Below the pieces are notes generated by a model. The model worked only from the letters and a program-made list of their open reading frames with translations, was not told the DNA's origin and made no database searches. DNA of 64,000 nt from Pseudomonas sp. DNDY-54 (GTDB lineage: Bacteria > Pseudomonadota > Gammaproteobacteria > Pseudomonadales > Pseudomonadaceae), in the NCBI RefSeq assembly GCF_019880365.1, contig NZ_CP082271.1, positions 1,984,001-2,048,000 of the forward strand, given 5' to 3'. How positions within the stretch are numbered: the stretch's first letter is position 1; every line of letters starts with the position of its first letter. Shown here one piece after another: positions 24,762 through 33,528 of the stretch. Position numbers and translations under genes: made by a program.

Positions 24762-26042
24762 ATGACTGACACCCGCAACGGCGAGGATTCCGGCAAGCTG
24801 CTTTATTGCTCTTTCTGCGGCAAAAGCCAGCACGAAGTACGCAAGTTGATTGCTGGGCCCTCGGTCTTTATCTGCGACGAGTGCGTCGACCTGTGCAATG
24901 ACATCATCCGTGAGGAGGTGCAAGAAGCACAGGCCGAGAGCACCGCGCAAAAACTGCCTGCGCCAAAGGAGATCAGCGGCATTCTCGACCAATACGTCAT
25001 TGGTCAGGAGCGTGCAAAGAAGATCCTGGCGGTAGCTGTTTATAACCATTACAAGCGACTCAACCAGCGCGACAAGAAAGAAGAAGTCGAACTGGGTAAG
25101 AGCAACATTCTATTGATCGGTCCGACCGGTTCGGGCAAGACGCTCCTCGCCGAGACGCTTGCACGGCTGCTGAATGTTCCGTTCACTATCGCTGACGCTA
25201 CCACGCTCACTGAGGCTGGTTACGTGGGCGAGGATGTCGAAAATATCATCCAGAAGCTCCTTCAAAAATGCGATTACGATGTAGAGAAGGCCCAGATGGG
25301 CATCGTTTACATCGACGAAATCGATAAGATTTCTCGCAAGTCCGATAATCCGTCGATCACCCGTGACGTTTCGGGCGAGGGTGTGCAGCAGGCGCTGCTC
25401 AAGTTGGTCGAAGGCACGGTTGCATCAGTACCCCCTCAAGGCGGTCGTAAACACCCGCAGCAAGAATTCCTGCAGGTTGATACGCGGAATATTCTGTTCA
25501 TCTGTGGCGGGGCGTTTGCGGGTCTCGAAAAGGTTATCCAGGGACGTTCAACTCAGGGTGGCATCGGTTTCAACGCCGAGGTTCGCAGTAAGGACCCGGG
25601 TAAGAAGATTGGAGAGTCGCTGCGCGCGGTTGAGCCTGATGATTTGGTGAAGTTTGGTTTGATCCCAGAATTCGTTGGGCGACTGCCTGTCATTGCAACC
25701 CTCGACGAGCTGGATGAGGCTGCGCTGATTCAGATTCTGACCGAGCCTAAAAATGCGTTGACCAAGCAGTATGCCAAGCTGTTCGAGCTCGAAGGTGTTG
25801 ATCTTGAGTTCCGTACCGATGCGCTTAAGGCCGTTGCCAGCCGCGCATTGGAGCGCAAGACCGGGGCGCGGGGGCTGCGCTCGATTCTTGAAGGCGTTCT
25901 GTTGGACACGATGTATGAAATCCCTTCGCAGAAGGATGTAAGCAAGGTGGTCATCGACGAGAGTGTCATTGAGGGCACATCGCAGCCGCTGCTCATTTAC
26001 GAGAATAGCGAGCCGCCCGCCAAGGCTGCGCCTGACGCGTAA
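24762..26042 (+). CDS. clpX: ATP-dependent Clp protease unfoldase ClpX
   Basis: 426 residues. The N-terminal zinc-binding domain has Cys16, Cys19, Cys38 and Cys41; Walker A is GPTGSGKT (120-127), Walker B is IVYIDEIDKI (Asp185-Glu186). GGIGFNAEV carries the IGF loop that docks on ClpP. ATG at 24762 gives the usual ClpX start MTDTRNGED; the ribosome site is weak. A strong terminator follows the gene. Confidence 0.98.
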   Translation: MTDTRNGEDSGKLLYCSFCGKSQHEVRKLIAGPSVFICDECVDLCNDIIREEVQEAQAESTAQKLPAPKEISGILDQYVIGQERAKKILAVAVYNHYKRLNQRDKKEEVELGKSNILLIGPTGSGKTLLAETLARLLNVPFTIADATTLTEAGYVGEDVENIIQKLLQKCDYDVEKAQMGIVYIDEIDKISRKSDNPSITRDVSGEGVQQALLKLVEGTVASVPPQGGRKHPQQEFLQVDTRNILFICGGAFAGLEKVIQGRSTQGGIGFNAEVRSKDPGKKIGESLRAVEPDDLVKFGLIPEFVGRLPVIATLDELDEAALIQILTEPKNALTKQYAKLFELEGVDLEFRTDALKAVASRALERKTGARGLRSILEGVLLDTMYEIPSQKDVSKVVIDESVIEGTSQPLLIYENSEPPAKAAPDA

Positions 26043-26046
26043 CAGA

Positions 26047-26077
26047 ACAAGGGGCCTCCGGGCCCCTTTGCTTTTTA
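26047..26077 (+). terminator. Intrinsic terminator of clpX
   Basis: AAGGGGCC-TCC-GGGCCCCTT at 26049-26068 forms a GC-rich stem of eight to nine pairs followed by TTTGCTTTTT. It lies 6 bases after the clpX stop, before lon. Confidence 0.93.
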
Positions 26078-26111
26078 CCGCATCCTTGTTTTTTGCCCTG
26101 TGTGCCCTCAT

Positions 26112-26137
26112 CTTGATTGCCAGGGTGTTTCCCGTTC
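26112..26137 (+). promoter_or_regulatory. Sigma-32-like heat-shock promoter before lon
   Basis: CTTGATT at 26112-26118 and CCCGTT at 26131-26136, 12 bases apart, resemble the sigma-32 consensus CTTGAAA / CCCATnT. It lies between the clpX terminator and the lon start, where a heat-shock promoter is expected. The match is imperfect. Confidence 0.45.
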
Positions 26138-26168
26138 ATTGCCGTATGGCCGTCGTAGAGCTGAATTT

Positions 26169-28565
26169 ATGAAGACAACCATCGAATTGCCCCTTTTGCC
26201 GCTGCGCGACGTAGTGGTCTACCCGCACATGGTGATTCCGCTGTTCGTTGGCCGGGAAAAGTCCATCGAGGCGCTTGAATCTGCCATGGCTGGCGACAAG
26301 CAGATCCTGCTCTTGGCTCAAAGGAATCCAGCCGATGATGACCCCGCTGAAGAGGGGCTTTACCGGGTGGGTACCGTGGCCACCGTTCTGCAGCTGCTCA
26401 AATTGCCGGATGGCACCGTTAAGGTGCTTGTCGAGGGCGAACAGCGTGGCGTGATAGATCGGTTCTTCGACGTGGATGACCATTGCCGTGCCGAGGTGTC
26501 TTTGATTGATGAATCGGACATCGACGAGCGCGAAGCGGAAGTCTTCACCCGCAGTCTGCTGAGTCAGTTTGAACAATACGTTCAGCTCGGTAAGAAAGTA
26601 CCTACCGAGGTGCTCTCATCGCTTGCGAGCATTGATGAACCAGCGCGCCTGGTCGATACCATGGCTGCGCATATGGCGCTCAAGATCGAGCAAAAGCAGG
26701 CAATTCTTGAGATCACCGATCTGCCTGCCAGAGTGGAGCATGTACTGGCACTGCTTGACGCCGAAATCGATCTTCTGCAAGTGGAGAAGCGCATTCGCGG
26801 CCGGGTCAAGAAGCAGATGGAGCGCAGCCAGCGAGAGTACTATCTGAACGAGCAGATGAAGGCTATTCAGAAGGAGCTCGGCGATATCGACGAGGGCCAT
26901 AATGAAATCGATGATCTGAAGAAGCGCATTGAAAATGCTGGGCTGAGCAAGGACGCCTATACAAAGGCGACGGCTGAACTGAACAAGCTCAAGCAGATGT
27001 CGCCGATGTCAGCTGAAGCGACTGTGGTCAGGACCTACATCGATTGGTTGGTTAATGTGCCATGGAAAGCGGCTAGCAAGGTGCGTCTCGATCTGGCCAA
27101 GGCCGAGGAAGTGCTCGATACCGATCACTACGGTCTTGAGGAAGTTAAAGACCGGATTCTTGAATACCTCGCGGTTCAAAAACGAGTAAAGAAGCTCAAG
27201 GGGCCAGTGTTGTGCTTGGTCGGCCCGCCCGGGGTCGGCAAGACTTCGTTGGCCGAATCCATCGCGCGCTCGACTAACCGAAAGTTTGTCCGCATGGCGT
27301 TGGGCGGCGTGCGCGACGAGGCTGAGATACGTGGTCACCGCCGTACCTATATCGGGTCGATGCCGGGTCGGTTGATTCAGAAAATGAGCAAGGTGGGTGT
27401 CCGCAACCCGTTATTCTTGCTCGATGAGATCGACAAGATGGGTAACGACATGCGGGGCGATCCTGCTTCGGCGCTACTCGAGGTGCTTGATCCCGAGCAA
27501 AACCATAATTTCAACGACCATTACCTCGAGGTTGATTACGACCTGTCTGACGTAATGTTTCTTTGTACCGCTAACTCCATGAATATTCCGGCGCCCTTGC
27601 TGGACCGTATGGAGATCATCCGCCTTCCCGGCTACACCGAAGACGAGAAGATCAATATCGCGATTCGCTACCTCGTTCCGAAGCAGGTGCAGGCCAACGG
27701 ACTGAAGAAGACCGAGCTCTTGTTTGAAGAAGACGCCATTCGGGACATTATTCGCTATTACACCCGGGAGGCGGGTGTCCGCAGTTTGGAACGTCAGGTG
27801 GCGAAGGTTTGCCGTAAGGTCGTCAAGGAGCATGCGGCAGAGAAAAGCTTCGAAGTGAAAATTTCCGCCGAGTCCCTTGAACACTACCTTGGCGTACGCA
27901 AGTTCCGATACGGATTGGCCGAGCAGCAAGATCAGGTCGGTCAGGTGACAGGCTTGGCTTGGACGCAAGTGGGCGGTGAGTTGCTGACTATTGAAGCCGC
28001 AGTAGTTCCAGGTAAGGGTCGATTGACCAAGACCGGTTCGTTGGGCGATGTGATGGGCGAATCGATTACGGCAGCACTAACAGTCGTACGCAGTCGAGCA
28101 AAAAGCCTGGGTATCGCTGTCGACTTCCACGAGAAACAGGACATTCATATCCATGTGCCAGAGGGTGCCACGCCCAAGGATGGACCGAGTGCCGGCGTCG
28201 GAATGTGCACCGCGCTGGTATCAGCGCTGACACAGATTCCCGTCCGTGCTGAAGTGGCGATGACTGGCGAGATCACCTTGCGTGGACAAGTGTTGGCAAT
28301 CGGTGGTTTGAAAGAAAAATTGCTTGCTGCGCATCGTGGCGGTATCAAAACGGTGATCATCCCGGAAGAGAACCAGCGTGATCTGAAAGAGATTCCTGAG
28401 AATATTAAGCAGGACCTGCAGATTAAACCGGTGAAGTGGATTGACGAAGTCCTCCAAATTGCGCTGCAATACGCGCCGGAGCCCTTGCCCGATGCGGCTC
28501 CCGATATTGTTGCAAAGGACGACAAGCGCGAGTCTGATTCCAAGGAGCGAATTAGCACGCATTAG
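26169..28565 (+). CDS. lon: ATP-dependent protease Lon
   Basis: 798 residues. The N-terminal substrate domain begins LPLLPLRDVVVYPHMVIPLF; the AAA+ module has Walker A GPPGVGKTS and Walker B FLLDEIDKM; the protease domain has the Ser674-Lys717 dyad (PKDGPSAGVGM; GGLKEKLLAAHRGG). It degrades damaged and regulatory proteins in the cytoplasm. ATG at 26169 gives the start shared by pseudomonad Lon proteins (MKTTIELPLLPLR). A terminator separates it from clpX and a possible heat-shock promoter precedes it. Confidence 0.98.
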   Translation: MKTTIELPLLPLRDVVVYPHMVIPLFVGREKSIEALESAMAGDKQILLLAQRNPADDDPAEEGLYRVGTVATVLQLLKLPDGTVKVLVEGEQRGVIDRFFDVDDHCRAEVSLIDESDIDEREAEVFTRSLLSQFEQYVQLGKKVPTEVLSSLASIDEPARLVDTMAAHMALKIEQKQAILEITDLPARVEHVLALLDAEIDLLQVEKRIRGRVKKQMERSQREYYLNEQMKAIQKELGDIDEGHNEIDDLKKRIENAGLSKDAYTKATAELNKLKQMSPMSAEATVVRTYIDWLVNVPWKAASKVRLDLAKAEEVLDTDHYGLEEVKDRILEYLAVQKRVKKLKGPVLCLVGPPGVGKTSLAESIARSTNRKFVRMALGGVRDEAEIRGHRRTYIGSMPGRLIQKMSKVGVRNPLFLLDEIDKMGNDMRGDPASALLEVLDPEQNHNFNDHYLEVDYDLSDVMFLCTANSMNIPAPLLDRMEIIRLPGYTEDEKINIAIRYLVPKQVQANGLKKTELLFEEDAIRDIIRYYTREAGVRSLERQVAKVCRKVVKEHAAEKSFEVKISAESLEHYLGVRKFRYGLAEQQDQVGQVTGLAWTQVGGELLTIEAAVVPGKGRLTKTGSLGDVMGESITAALTVVRSRAKSLGIAVDFHEKQDIHIHVPEGATPKDGPSAGVGMCTALVSALTQIPVRAEVAMTGEITLRGQVLAIGGLKEKLLAAHRGGIKTVIIPEENQRDLKEIPENIKQDLQIKPVKWIDEVLQIALQYAPEPLPDAAPDIVAKDDKRESDSKERISTH

Positions 28566-28579
28566 TCTGAAAGGCTTTG

Positions 28580-28609
28580 TTGACACATTTTCGGTGGCCT
28601 TGATATAAG
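28580..28609 (+). promoter_or_regulatory. Sigma-70 promoter of hupB
   Basis: TTGACA at 28580-28585 is a perfect -35 hexamer; TATAAG at 28604-28609 is a near-perfect -10, with 18 bases between. It lies about 90 bases before the hupB start, which fits a strongly expressed nucleoid protein. Confidence 0.8.
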
Positions 28610-28699
28610 CCGGCCCTCTGTGTTGCTGCTATTTTCGGCACCGCTTTGCTTAACACCAAAAATTAAAGATACGACTCAACAGAAATAAGGGGACTTAGA

Positions 28700-28972
28700 G
28701 TGAACAAGTCGGAACTGATCGATGCCATCGCTGCATCTGCTGATATCCCGAAAGCTGTTGCTGGCCGCGCGCTGGATGCAGTGATTGAATCTGTCACTGG
28801 CGCTCTGAAGGCTGGTGATTCCGTGGTGCTGGTTGGTTTCGGTACTTTCGCTGTCAAGGAACGCGCCGCTCGCACTGGCCGTAACCCGCAAACTGGCAAG
28901 CCGATCAACATTGCGGCTGCCAAGATCCCGGGCTTCAAAGCTGGCAAGGCTCTGAAAGACGCTGTCAACTAA
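28700..28972 (+). CDS. hupB: DNA-binding protein HU-beta
   Basis: 90 residues, the exact usual length of HU. The DNA-binding arm carries the signature GFGTFAVKERAARTGRNPQTG with IPGFKAGKALKDAVN at the end. It bends and compacts DNA as a dimer. GTG at 28700 follows AAGGGGACTTAGA, and a sigma-70 promoter lies upstream. It stands alone between lon and ppiD and is closed by a terminator. Confidence 0.98.
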   Translation: MNKSELIDAIAASADIPKAVAGRALDAVIESVTGALKAGDSVVLVGFGTFAVKERAARTGRNPQTGKPINIAAAKIPGFKAGKALKDAVN

Positions 28973-29093
28973 GCGTTTTCGATCCGGCCAGATGTCGGCT
29001 TGCGCTGGCGCTGGCTTGGAGCGGTTATTCGAACAGGCGTCGCCTGTTGCGTTCGGGCTTGGGGGATAAGGCCCAACCGCTCCAAAAGCTCCG

Positions 29094-29126
29094 AGAAGGC
29101 GCATCCCTGGATGCGCCTTTCTTTTA
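29094..29126 (+). terminator. Intrinsic terminator after hupB
   Basis: AAGGCGCAT-CCCTGG-ATGCGCCTT at 29096-29119 is followed by TCTTTTA. It is about 120 bases after the hupB stop and 60 bases before ppiD. Confidence 0.9.
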
Positions 29127-29180
29127 TCCGGATTCCACCCGCGCTGCGGTGACCATCCGCAGTTGACTCCTGGGGGACGC

Positions 29181-31040
29181 ATGCTTCAGAACATCAGGGA
29201 CAATTCACAAGGCTGGATTGCCAAAACCATTATCGGCATCATCGTGATGCTGCTGGCGCTGACTGGCTTCGATGCCATTTTCAATGCCGCCAGCAACAGC
29301 CGAAACGCCGCAGAGGTCAACGGTGAGGAAATCTCACTGGATGAACTCAATCAGGCGATGAACATGCAGCGTCGTCAGTTGGCGCAGCAGCTGGGTGGCG
29401 ATTTTGATCCTTCGCTGCTGGATGACAAACTGGTACGTGAATCTTCACTGCGTGCGCTTATCGATCGAGCGTTGTTGTTGCAAGGGGCGCAAAACGCGGA
29501 GTTCGCTTTCTCTGAAAGCGCACTCGATCAGCTAATTTTGCAGACGCCGGAGTTCACTGTCGACGGTGCCTTCAACGCCGCGCGGTTTGATCAAGTTATT
29601 CAGCAGATGGGCTACACGCGTCTTCAATTCCGCGAGCTGCTCAAGCAAGAGATGCTGATTGGCCAGCTGCGAGCCGGTATATCCGGATCCGGTTTCGTCA
29701 CGGATGAGCAGATTGAAGCCTTTGCTCGTCTGGAACAGCAAACGCGCGATTTCGCCACCATAACCCTGCCAGCCGATGCCGCTGCGGTTGAGGTTAGCGA
29801 TGACGAGGCGCGTAAATACTATGAAGAGAACACTGGTCGCTTTCGGTCGCCGGAGCAGGTTGTTCTTGAATACGTCGAGCTGACCAAGGACTCGTTCTTC
29901 GATCAGGTTGAGGCGTCGGACGAGGAGGTGGAGCAGCTCTATCAACAGCGGATCGCTAATCTCGCGGAGCAGCGGCGCGCGGCGCATATCCTAGTGGAAG
30001 CGGATGGCTCCGGTGATGCCGATGCCAAGGCGAAGATTGAAGGCATCGCTAAGCGATTGACTGAAGGCGAGGACTTTGCAGCCTTAGCCAAGGAAATGTC
30101 TGAGGATCCGGGTTCGGCTAGTGAAGGCGGCGATCTTGGCTTTGCAGGTCCTGGTGTGTATGACCCGGCTTTTGAAGAGGCCCTATACGAGTTGAAGAAG
30201 GGCCAGGTATCAGCGCCTGTACGCTCCGATTTTGGCTGGCACCTTATCAAGTTGCTTGGCGTGCAGTCACCGGAAGTTCCGACATTGGAGAGCATGAAGC
30301 CAGAGCTGATCCGGGAGTTGAAAGCTGAGCAGGTCGAACAGCGCTTTGTCGAGGCAAGTAAACAATTGGAGGACACCGCATTCGAGTCGTCCGATCTTGT
30401 CCAACCAGCCCAAGAGTTAGGGCTTTCCGTTCAAACAACTGAAGCGTTTGGGCGCGAGGGTGGCGCGGACGGCATCGCAGCAAACAGGCAAGTTATCCAG
30501 GCGGCATTCAGCGACGAGGTGCTAATTGACGGCGCCAACAGTAGCGTGATCGAGCTCGACCCAGACACTGTGGTTGCGGTGCGTGTAAAAGAACATCTGC
30601 AACCGGAAGTGCTTCCTTTCGATGAGGTGAAAGATGACATCATTGCTCAGCTGAAGCGCAGTAAGGCAACAGAGCAGGCGCAAGAGGCTGGTGAGCAGTT
30701 GATCGCTTCGCTGCGTGAGGCTGGCGGTGAAACCGACCGGGAGTGGCAGGCAGTCGAAGCGGCTGCACGAAATCAAGAGGGCGTGGAGCCCGCTGTGCTT
30801 CAGCAGGTGTTCCGGATGGCGAAACCTCAGGCGAGTGAAGCGCCGACTTACGGAAGCGTGACTCTTCCTGGTGGTGATTTCGTTATTGTTCGTCTTACCG
30901 GCGTCAGCGAACCGAAAGCTGACCTGTCGGAGGAAGATAAGCAGAACTACCGGCGCTTCCTCGCTTCGCGCAGCGGGCAGCAGGATTTCGCGGCGTACCG
31001 TCAGATGCTGCAGGCTGACGCTGAGATCGAGACGTTCTGA
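29181..31040 (+). CDS. ppiD: Periplasmic folding chaperone PpiD (SurA-like, parvulin domain)
   Basis: 619 residues. A single N-terminal membrane anchor (IAKTIIGIIVMLLALTGFDAIF, about 13-34) places the rest in the periplasm. A SurA-N-like region (about 35-180) is followed by a parvulin domain at about 260-355 (AAHILVEADG; EGGDLGFAGPGVYDPAFEEAL; GWHLIKL). It helps outer-membrane and exported proteins fold near the Sec translocon. ATG at 29181 has GGGGGA upstream; a TTG at 29163 is less likely. The order hupB-ppiD is conserved in many gammaproteobacteria. Confidence 0.96.
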   Translation: MLQNIRDNSQGWIAKTIIGIIVMLLALTGFDAIFNAASNSRNAAEVNGEEISLDELNQAMNMQRRQLAQQLGGDFDPSLLDDKLVRESSLRALIDRALLLQGAQNAEFAFSESALDQLILQTPEFTVDGAFNAARFDQVIQQMGYTRLQFRELLKQEMLIGQLRAGISGSGFVTDEQIEAFARLEQQTRDFATITLPADAAAVEVSDDEARKYYEENTGRFRSPEQVVLEYVELTKDSFFDQVEASDEEVEQLYQQRIANLAEQRRAAHILVEADGSGDADAKAKIEGIAKRLTEGEDFAALAKEMSEDPGSASEGGDLGFAGPGVYDPAFEEALYELKKGQVSAPVRSDFGWHLIKLLGVQSPEVPTLESMKPELIRELKAEQVEQRFVEASKQLEDTAFESSDLVQPAQELGLSVQTTEAFGREGGADGIAANRQVIQAAFSDEVLIDGANSSVIELDPDTVVAVRVKEHLQPEVLPFDEVKDDIIAQLKRSKATEQAQEAGEQLIASLREAGGETDREWQAVEAAARNQEGVEPAVLQQVFRMAKPQASEAPTYGSVTLPGGDFVIVRLTGVSEPKADLSEEDKQNYRRFLASRSGQQDFAAYRQMLQADAEIETF

Positions 31041-31055
31041 CTGAAGGCAGTCGGC

Positions 31056-31090
31056 AATAAAAAACCCGCATTCGATGCGGGTTTTTTATT
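31056..31090. terminator. Bidirectional terminator shared by ppiD and fabI
   Basis: AAAAAACCCGCA-TTCGA-TGCGGGTTTTTT is a strong stem with A and T tracts on both sides. It lies between the convergent ppiD and fabI stop codons and should stop transcription from both. Confidence 0.95.
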
Positions 31091-31102
31091 GTTGTGGTGA
31101 GA

Positions 31103-31897
31103 TCAGTCTTCGATAGCGCCCATCGCAGTGGTGTTGAATCCGCCGTCGACATAGAGGATCTCGCCACTGATGCCAGAAGCGAGGTCGGAGCAAAGGAACG
31201 CACCGGCGTTGCCAACTTCTTCGATCGTGACGTTGCGGCGCAGTGGAGTCTGCTTCTCGTTGGCCGCCAACATCTTGCGGAAGCTCTTGATGCCGGACGC
31301 TGCGAGCGTGCGGATGGGGCCCGCCGAGACGGCGTTGACTCGAGTGCCCTCTGGGCCTAGGCTGCCGGCGAGGTAACGAACGCCTGCCTCAAGACTCGCT
31401 TTGGCCATGCCCATCACATTGTAGTTGGGCATGGTGCGCTCGGCGCCCAGATAGGTAAGCGTGAGGATGCTGCCATTGCGGCCCTTCATCATCGGGCGCC
31501 CGGCTTTGGCGAGCGCAACCAAGCTGAACGCGCTGATGTCATGTGCGATTCGGAAACCTTCGCGGGTGGTGACGTCGGTAAAGTCTCCGTCAAGCTGATC
31601 GCCCGGAGCGAAGCCTACCGAGTGGACAATACCGTCCAATCCGTCCCACTTTTTGCCCAGCTCTTCGAACACTTTGACGATTTCGTCATCGCTTGCAACA
31701 TCACACGGGAAGCACAGCTCCGGGCCCGAGCCCCAGCCGGCGGCGAACTCTTCGACACGACCCTTGAGTTTTTCGTTCTGATAGGTGAATGCCAGTTCAG
31801 CGCCCTCGCGGTGCATGGCCGCGGCGATGCCTGATGCAATAGACAGTTTGCTGGCAACGCCGACGATCAGTACGCGCTTACCGGTTAGAAAACCCAT
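31103..31897 (-). CDS. fabI: Enoyl-[acyl-carrier-protein] reductase FabI (NADH)
   Basis: 264 residues. It reduces the enoyl-ACP double bond in the last step of each fatty acid elongation cycle. The cofactor start is KRVLIVGVASKLSIASGIA; active-site Tyr149, Tyr159 and Lys166 lie in LTYLGAERTMPNYNVMGMAK, as in FabI sensitive to triclosan-type inhibitors. ATG at 31897 has AGAGGGAC upstream. The start lies inside the last codons of nppD (20-base overlap), so fabI may be partly coupled to the npp operon, and the gene ends at a shared terminator. Confidence 0.97.
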   Translation of the reverse strand: MGFLTGKRVLIVGVASKLSIASGIAAAMHREGAELAFTYQNEKLKGRVEEFAAGWGSGPELCFPCDVASDDEIVKVFEELGKKWDGLDGIVHSVGFAPGDQLDGDFTDVTTREGFRIAHDISAFSLVALAKAGRPMMKGRNGSILTLTYLGAERTMPNYNVMGMAKASLEAGVRYLAGSLGPEGTRVNAVSAGPIRTLAASGIKSFRKMLAANEKQTPLRRNVTIEEVGNAGAFLCSDLASGISGEILYVDGGFNTTAMGAIED

Positions 31898-33527
31898 GTG
31901 CTTGTCCCTCTTCTGGTTGTTCATCAGTGGCTGGGGTCATAAATGCAGACTCCAGCAACTGCTTTGTATATTGATGTTGAGGGGCGGCAAAGATAGATCC
32001 GGCTACCCCCTGTTCTACGACCTTACCTTGCTTGACCACCATCATCTGGTGGCTCAGCGCCCGCACTACCGCCAGATCGTGGCTGATGAACAGGTACGTC
32101 AGGTTGTATTTGGCCTGTAGCGAGCGTAGTAGCTCAACCACTTGCCGTTGTACGGTTCGGTCCAGTGCCGAGGTTGGTTCATCAAGCAGGATTAAATCAG
32201 GCTTGAGTACCAATGCCCTAGCTATGGCAATCCGTTGCCGCTGTCCCCCGGAAAACTCATGGGGGTAGCGATGACGGCTTTCCGGGTCGAGCCCAACCTC
32301 GACCAGCGCATCGATAATCGCCTGCGCTTGTTCCGTGGCAGACCCCTTTGCATGAATGCTGAGCCCTTCTCCGACTATCTGGCCTACCGACATGCGAGGG
32401 CTCAGGCTGCCGAATGGGTCCTGAAACACCACCTGCATCTGCCGTCGAAGCGGGCGTACGGCACGCTGCGACATTTGTTCTAGTGCCTTTCCGTCAAAGC
32501 GGATCTCGCCATCGCTGGCAAGCAACCGAAGAATCGCCAACCCTAGCGTGGATTTTCCAGAGCCGCTTTCGCCGACGATGCCTAACGTTTGCCCCTTCGG
32601 AAGGCTGAAGCTGACACCATCAACCGCTTTGATGTGGTCGACGGTATGCCTAAACAGACCTTTCTTGATCGGAAACCAAACCCTCAAATCTTTCACTTCC
32701 AGTAGTGGCTCGGATGAACCCTCAACCGGCACCGGATCGCCGCTAGGCTCCGCTGCGAGCAGCTCCTGCGTGTAAGGATGTTGCGGCGAGCGAAACAACT
32801 GTTCGCAAGGTGCTTGTTCGACGACGCGTCCGCTCTGCATGACACATACGTGATGAGCAATACGGCGAACGAGATTGAGGTCATGGCTGATCAGCAGCAA
32901 CGCCATGCCCAGGCGAGCCTGAAGCTCCTTGAGAAGCTCCAGTATTTTCAGCTGGACCGTTACGTCGAGTGCAGTGGTCGGTTCGTCAGCGATGAGCAGT
33001 TCGGGTTCGTTTGCCAACGCCATGGCAATCACCACGCGCTGTCGCTGACCACCGGACAGTTCATGGGGATAGGCCCGGATACGCTTGGCGGGTTCGGGAA
33101 TACCAACCAATTCGAGAAGCTCAAGGGTGCGTGCGGTGGCGGCCTTCCCGTTAAGCCCTTTGTGTATTTCCAGCACTTCGTTGATCTGTTTACCGATGGT
33201 ATGCAGCGGGTTGAGCGATGTCATCGGTTCTTGAAAAACCATCGCGATACGGTTGCCGCGTATGCCACGCATGCGTTTTTCGGTTGCCTTGAGGAGGTCT
33301 TCACCCGCGTAATGAATGGTACCGGCCGGGTGTTGCGCGAGCGGATAGGGCAGCAAGCGCAGGATCGAATGGGCCGTGACGGATTTACCTGACCCGCTTT
33401 CGCCAACCAGCGCCAGCGTTTCGCCCTTACGGATATCAAAACTCACCGCTTCAACGACCCGCTGATGTTGACTGCCGGTGACGAACTCAACAGCGAGGTC
33501 GCGTACCTCTATTAGGTTTTCAGCCAT
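31878..33527 (-). CDS. nppD: Peptide-type ABC importer ATPase, two nucleotide-binding domains (NppD/YejF)
   Basis: 549 residues with two complete ATPase domains: Walker A GESGSGKSV (first half) and GESGSGKST (second), signatures LSGGQRQRV and FSGGQRQRI, and Walker B LLIADEPTTALD and LILLDEPTSALD. It powers the NppA1A2BC import of microcin C/peptidyl-nucleoside type peptides. ATG at 33527 has AAGGAAAT upstream, one base after the nppC stop. The C-terminal end overlaps the fabI start by 20 bases. Confidence 0.94.
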   Translation of the reverse strand: MAENLIEVRDLAVEFVTGSQHQRVVEAVSFDIRKGETLALVGESGSGKSVTAHSILRLLPYPLAQHPAGTIHYAGEDLLKATEKRMRGIRGNRIAMVFQEPMTSLNPLHTIGKQINEVLEIHKGLNGKAATARTLELLELVGIPEPAKRIRAYPHELSGGQRQRVVIAMALANEPELLIADEPTTALDVTVQLKILELLKELQARLGMALLLISHDLNLVRRIAHHVCVMQSGRVVEQAPCEQLFRSPQHPYTQELLAAEPSGDPVPVEGSSEPLLEVKDLRVWFPIKKGLFRHTVDHIKAVDGVSFSLPKGQTLGIVGESGSGKSTLGLAILRLLASDGEIRFDGKALEQMSQRAVRPLRRQMQVVFQDPFGSLSPRMSVGQIVGEGLSIHAKGSATEQAQAIIDALVEVGLDPESRHRYPHEFSGGQRQRIAIARALVLKPDLILLDEPTSALDRTVQRQVVELLRSLQAKYNLTYLFISHDLAVVRALSHQMMVVKQGKVVEQGVAGSIFAAPQHQYTKQLLESAFMTPATDEQPEEGQAHGFSNR

Positions 33528-33528
33528 G

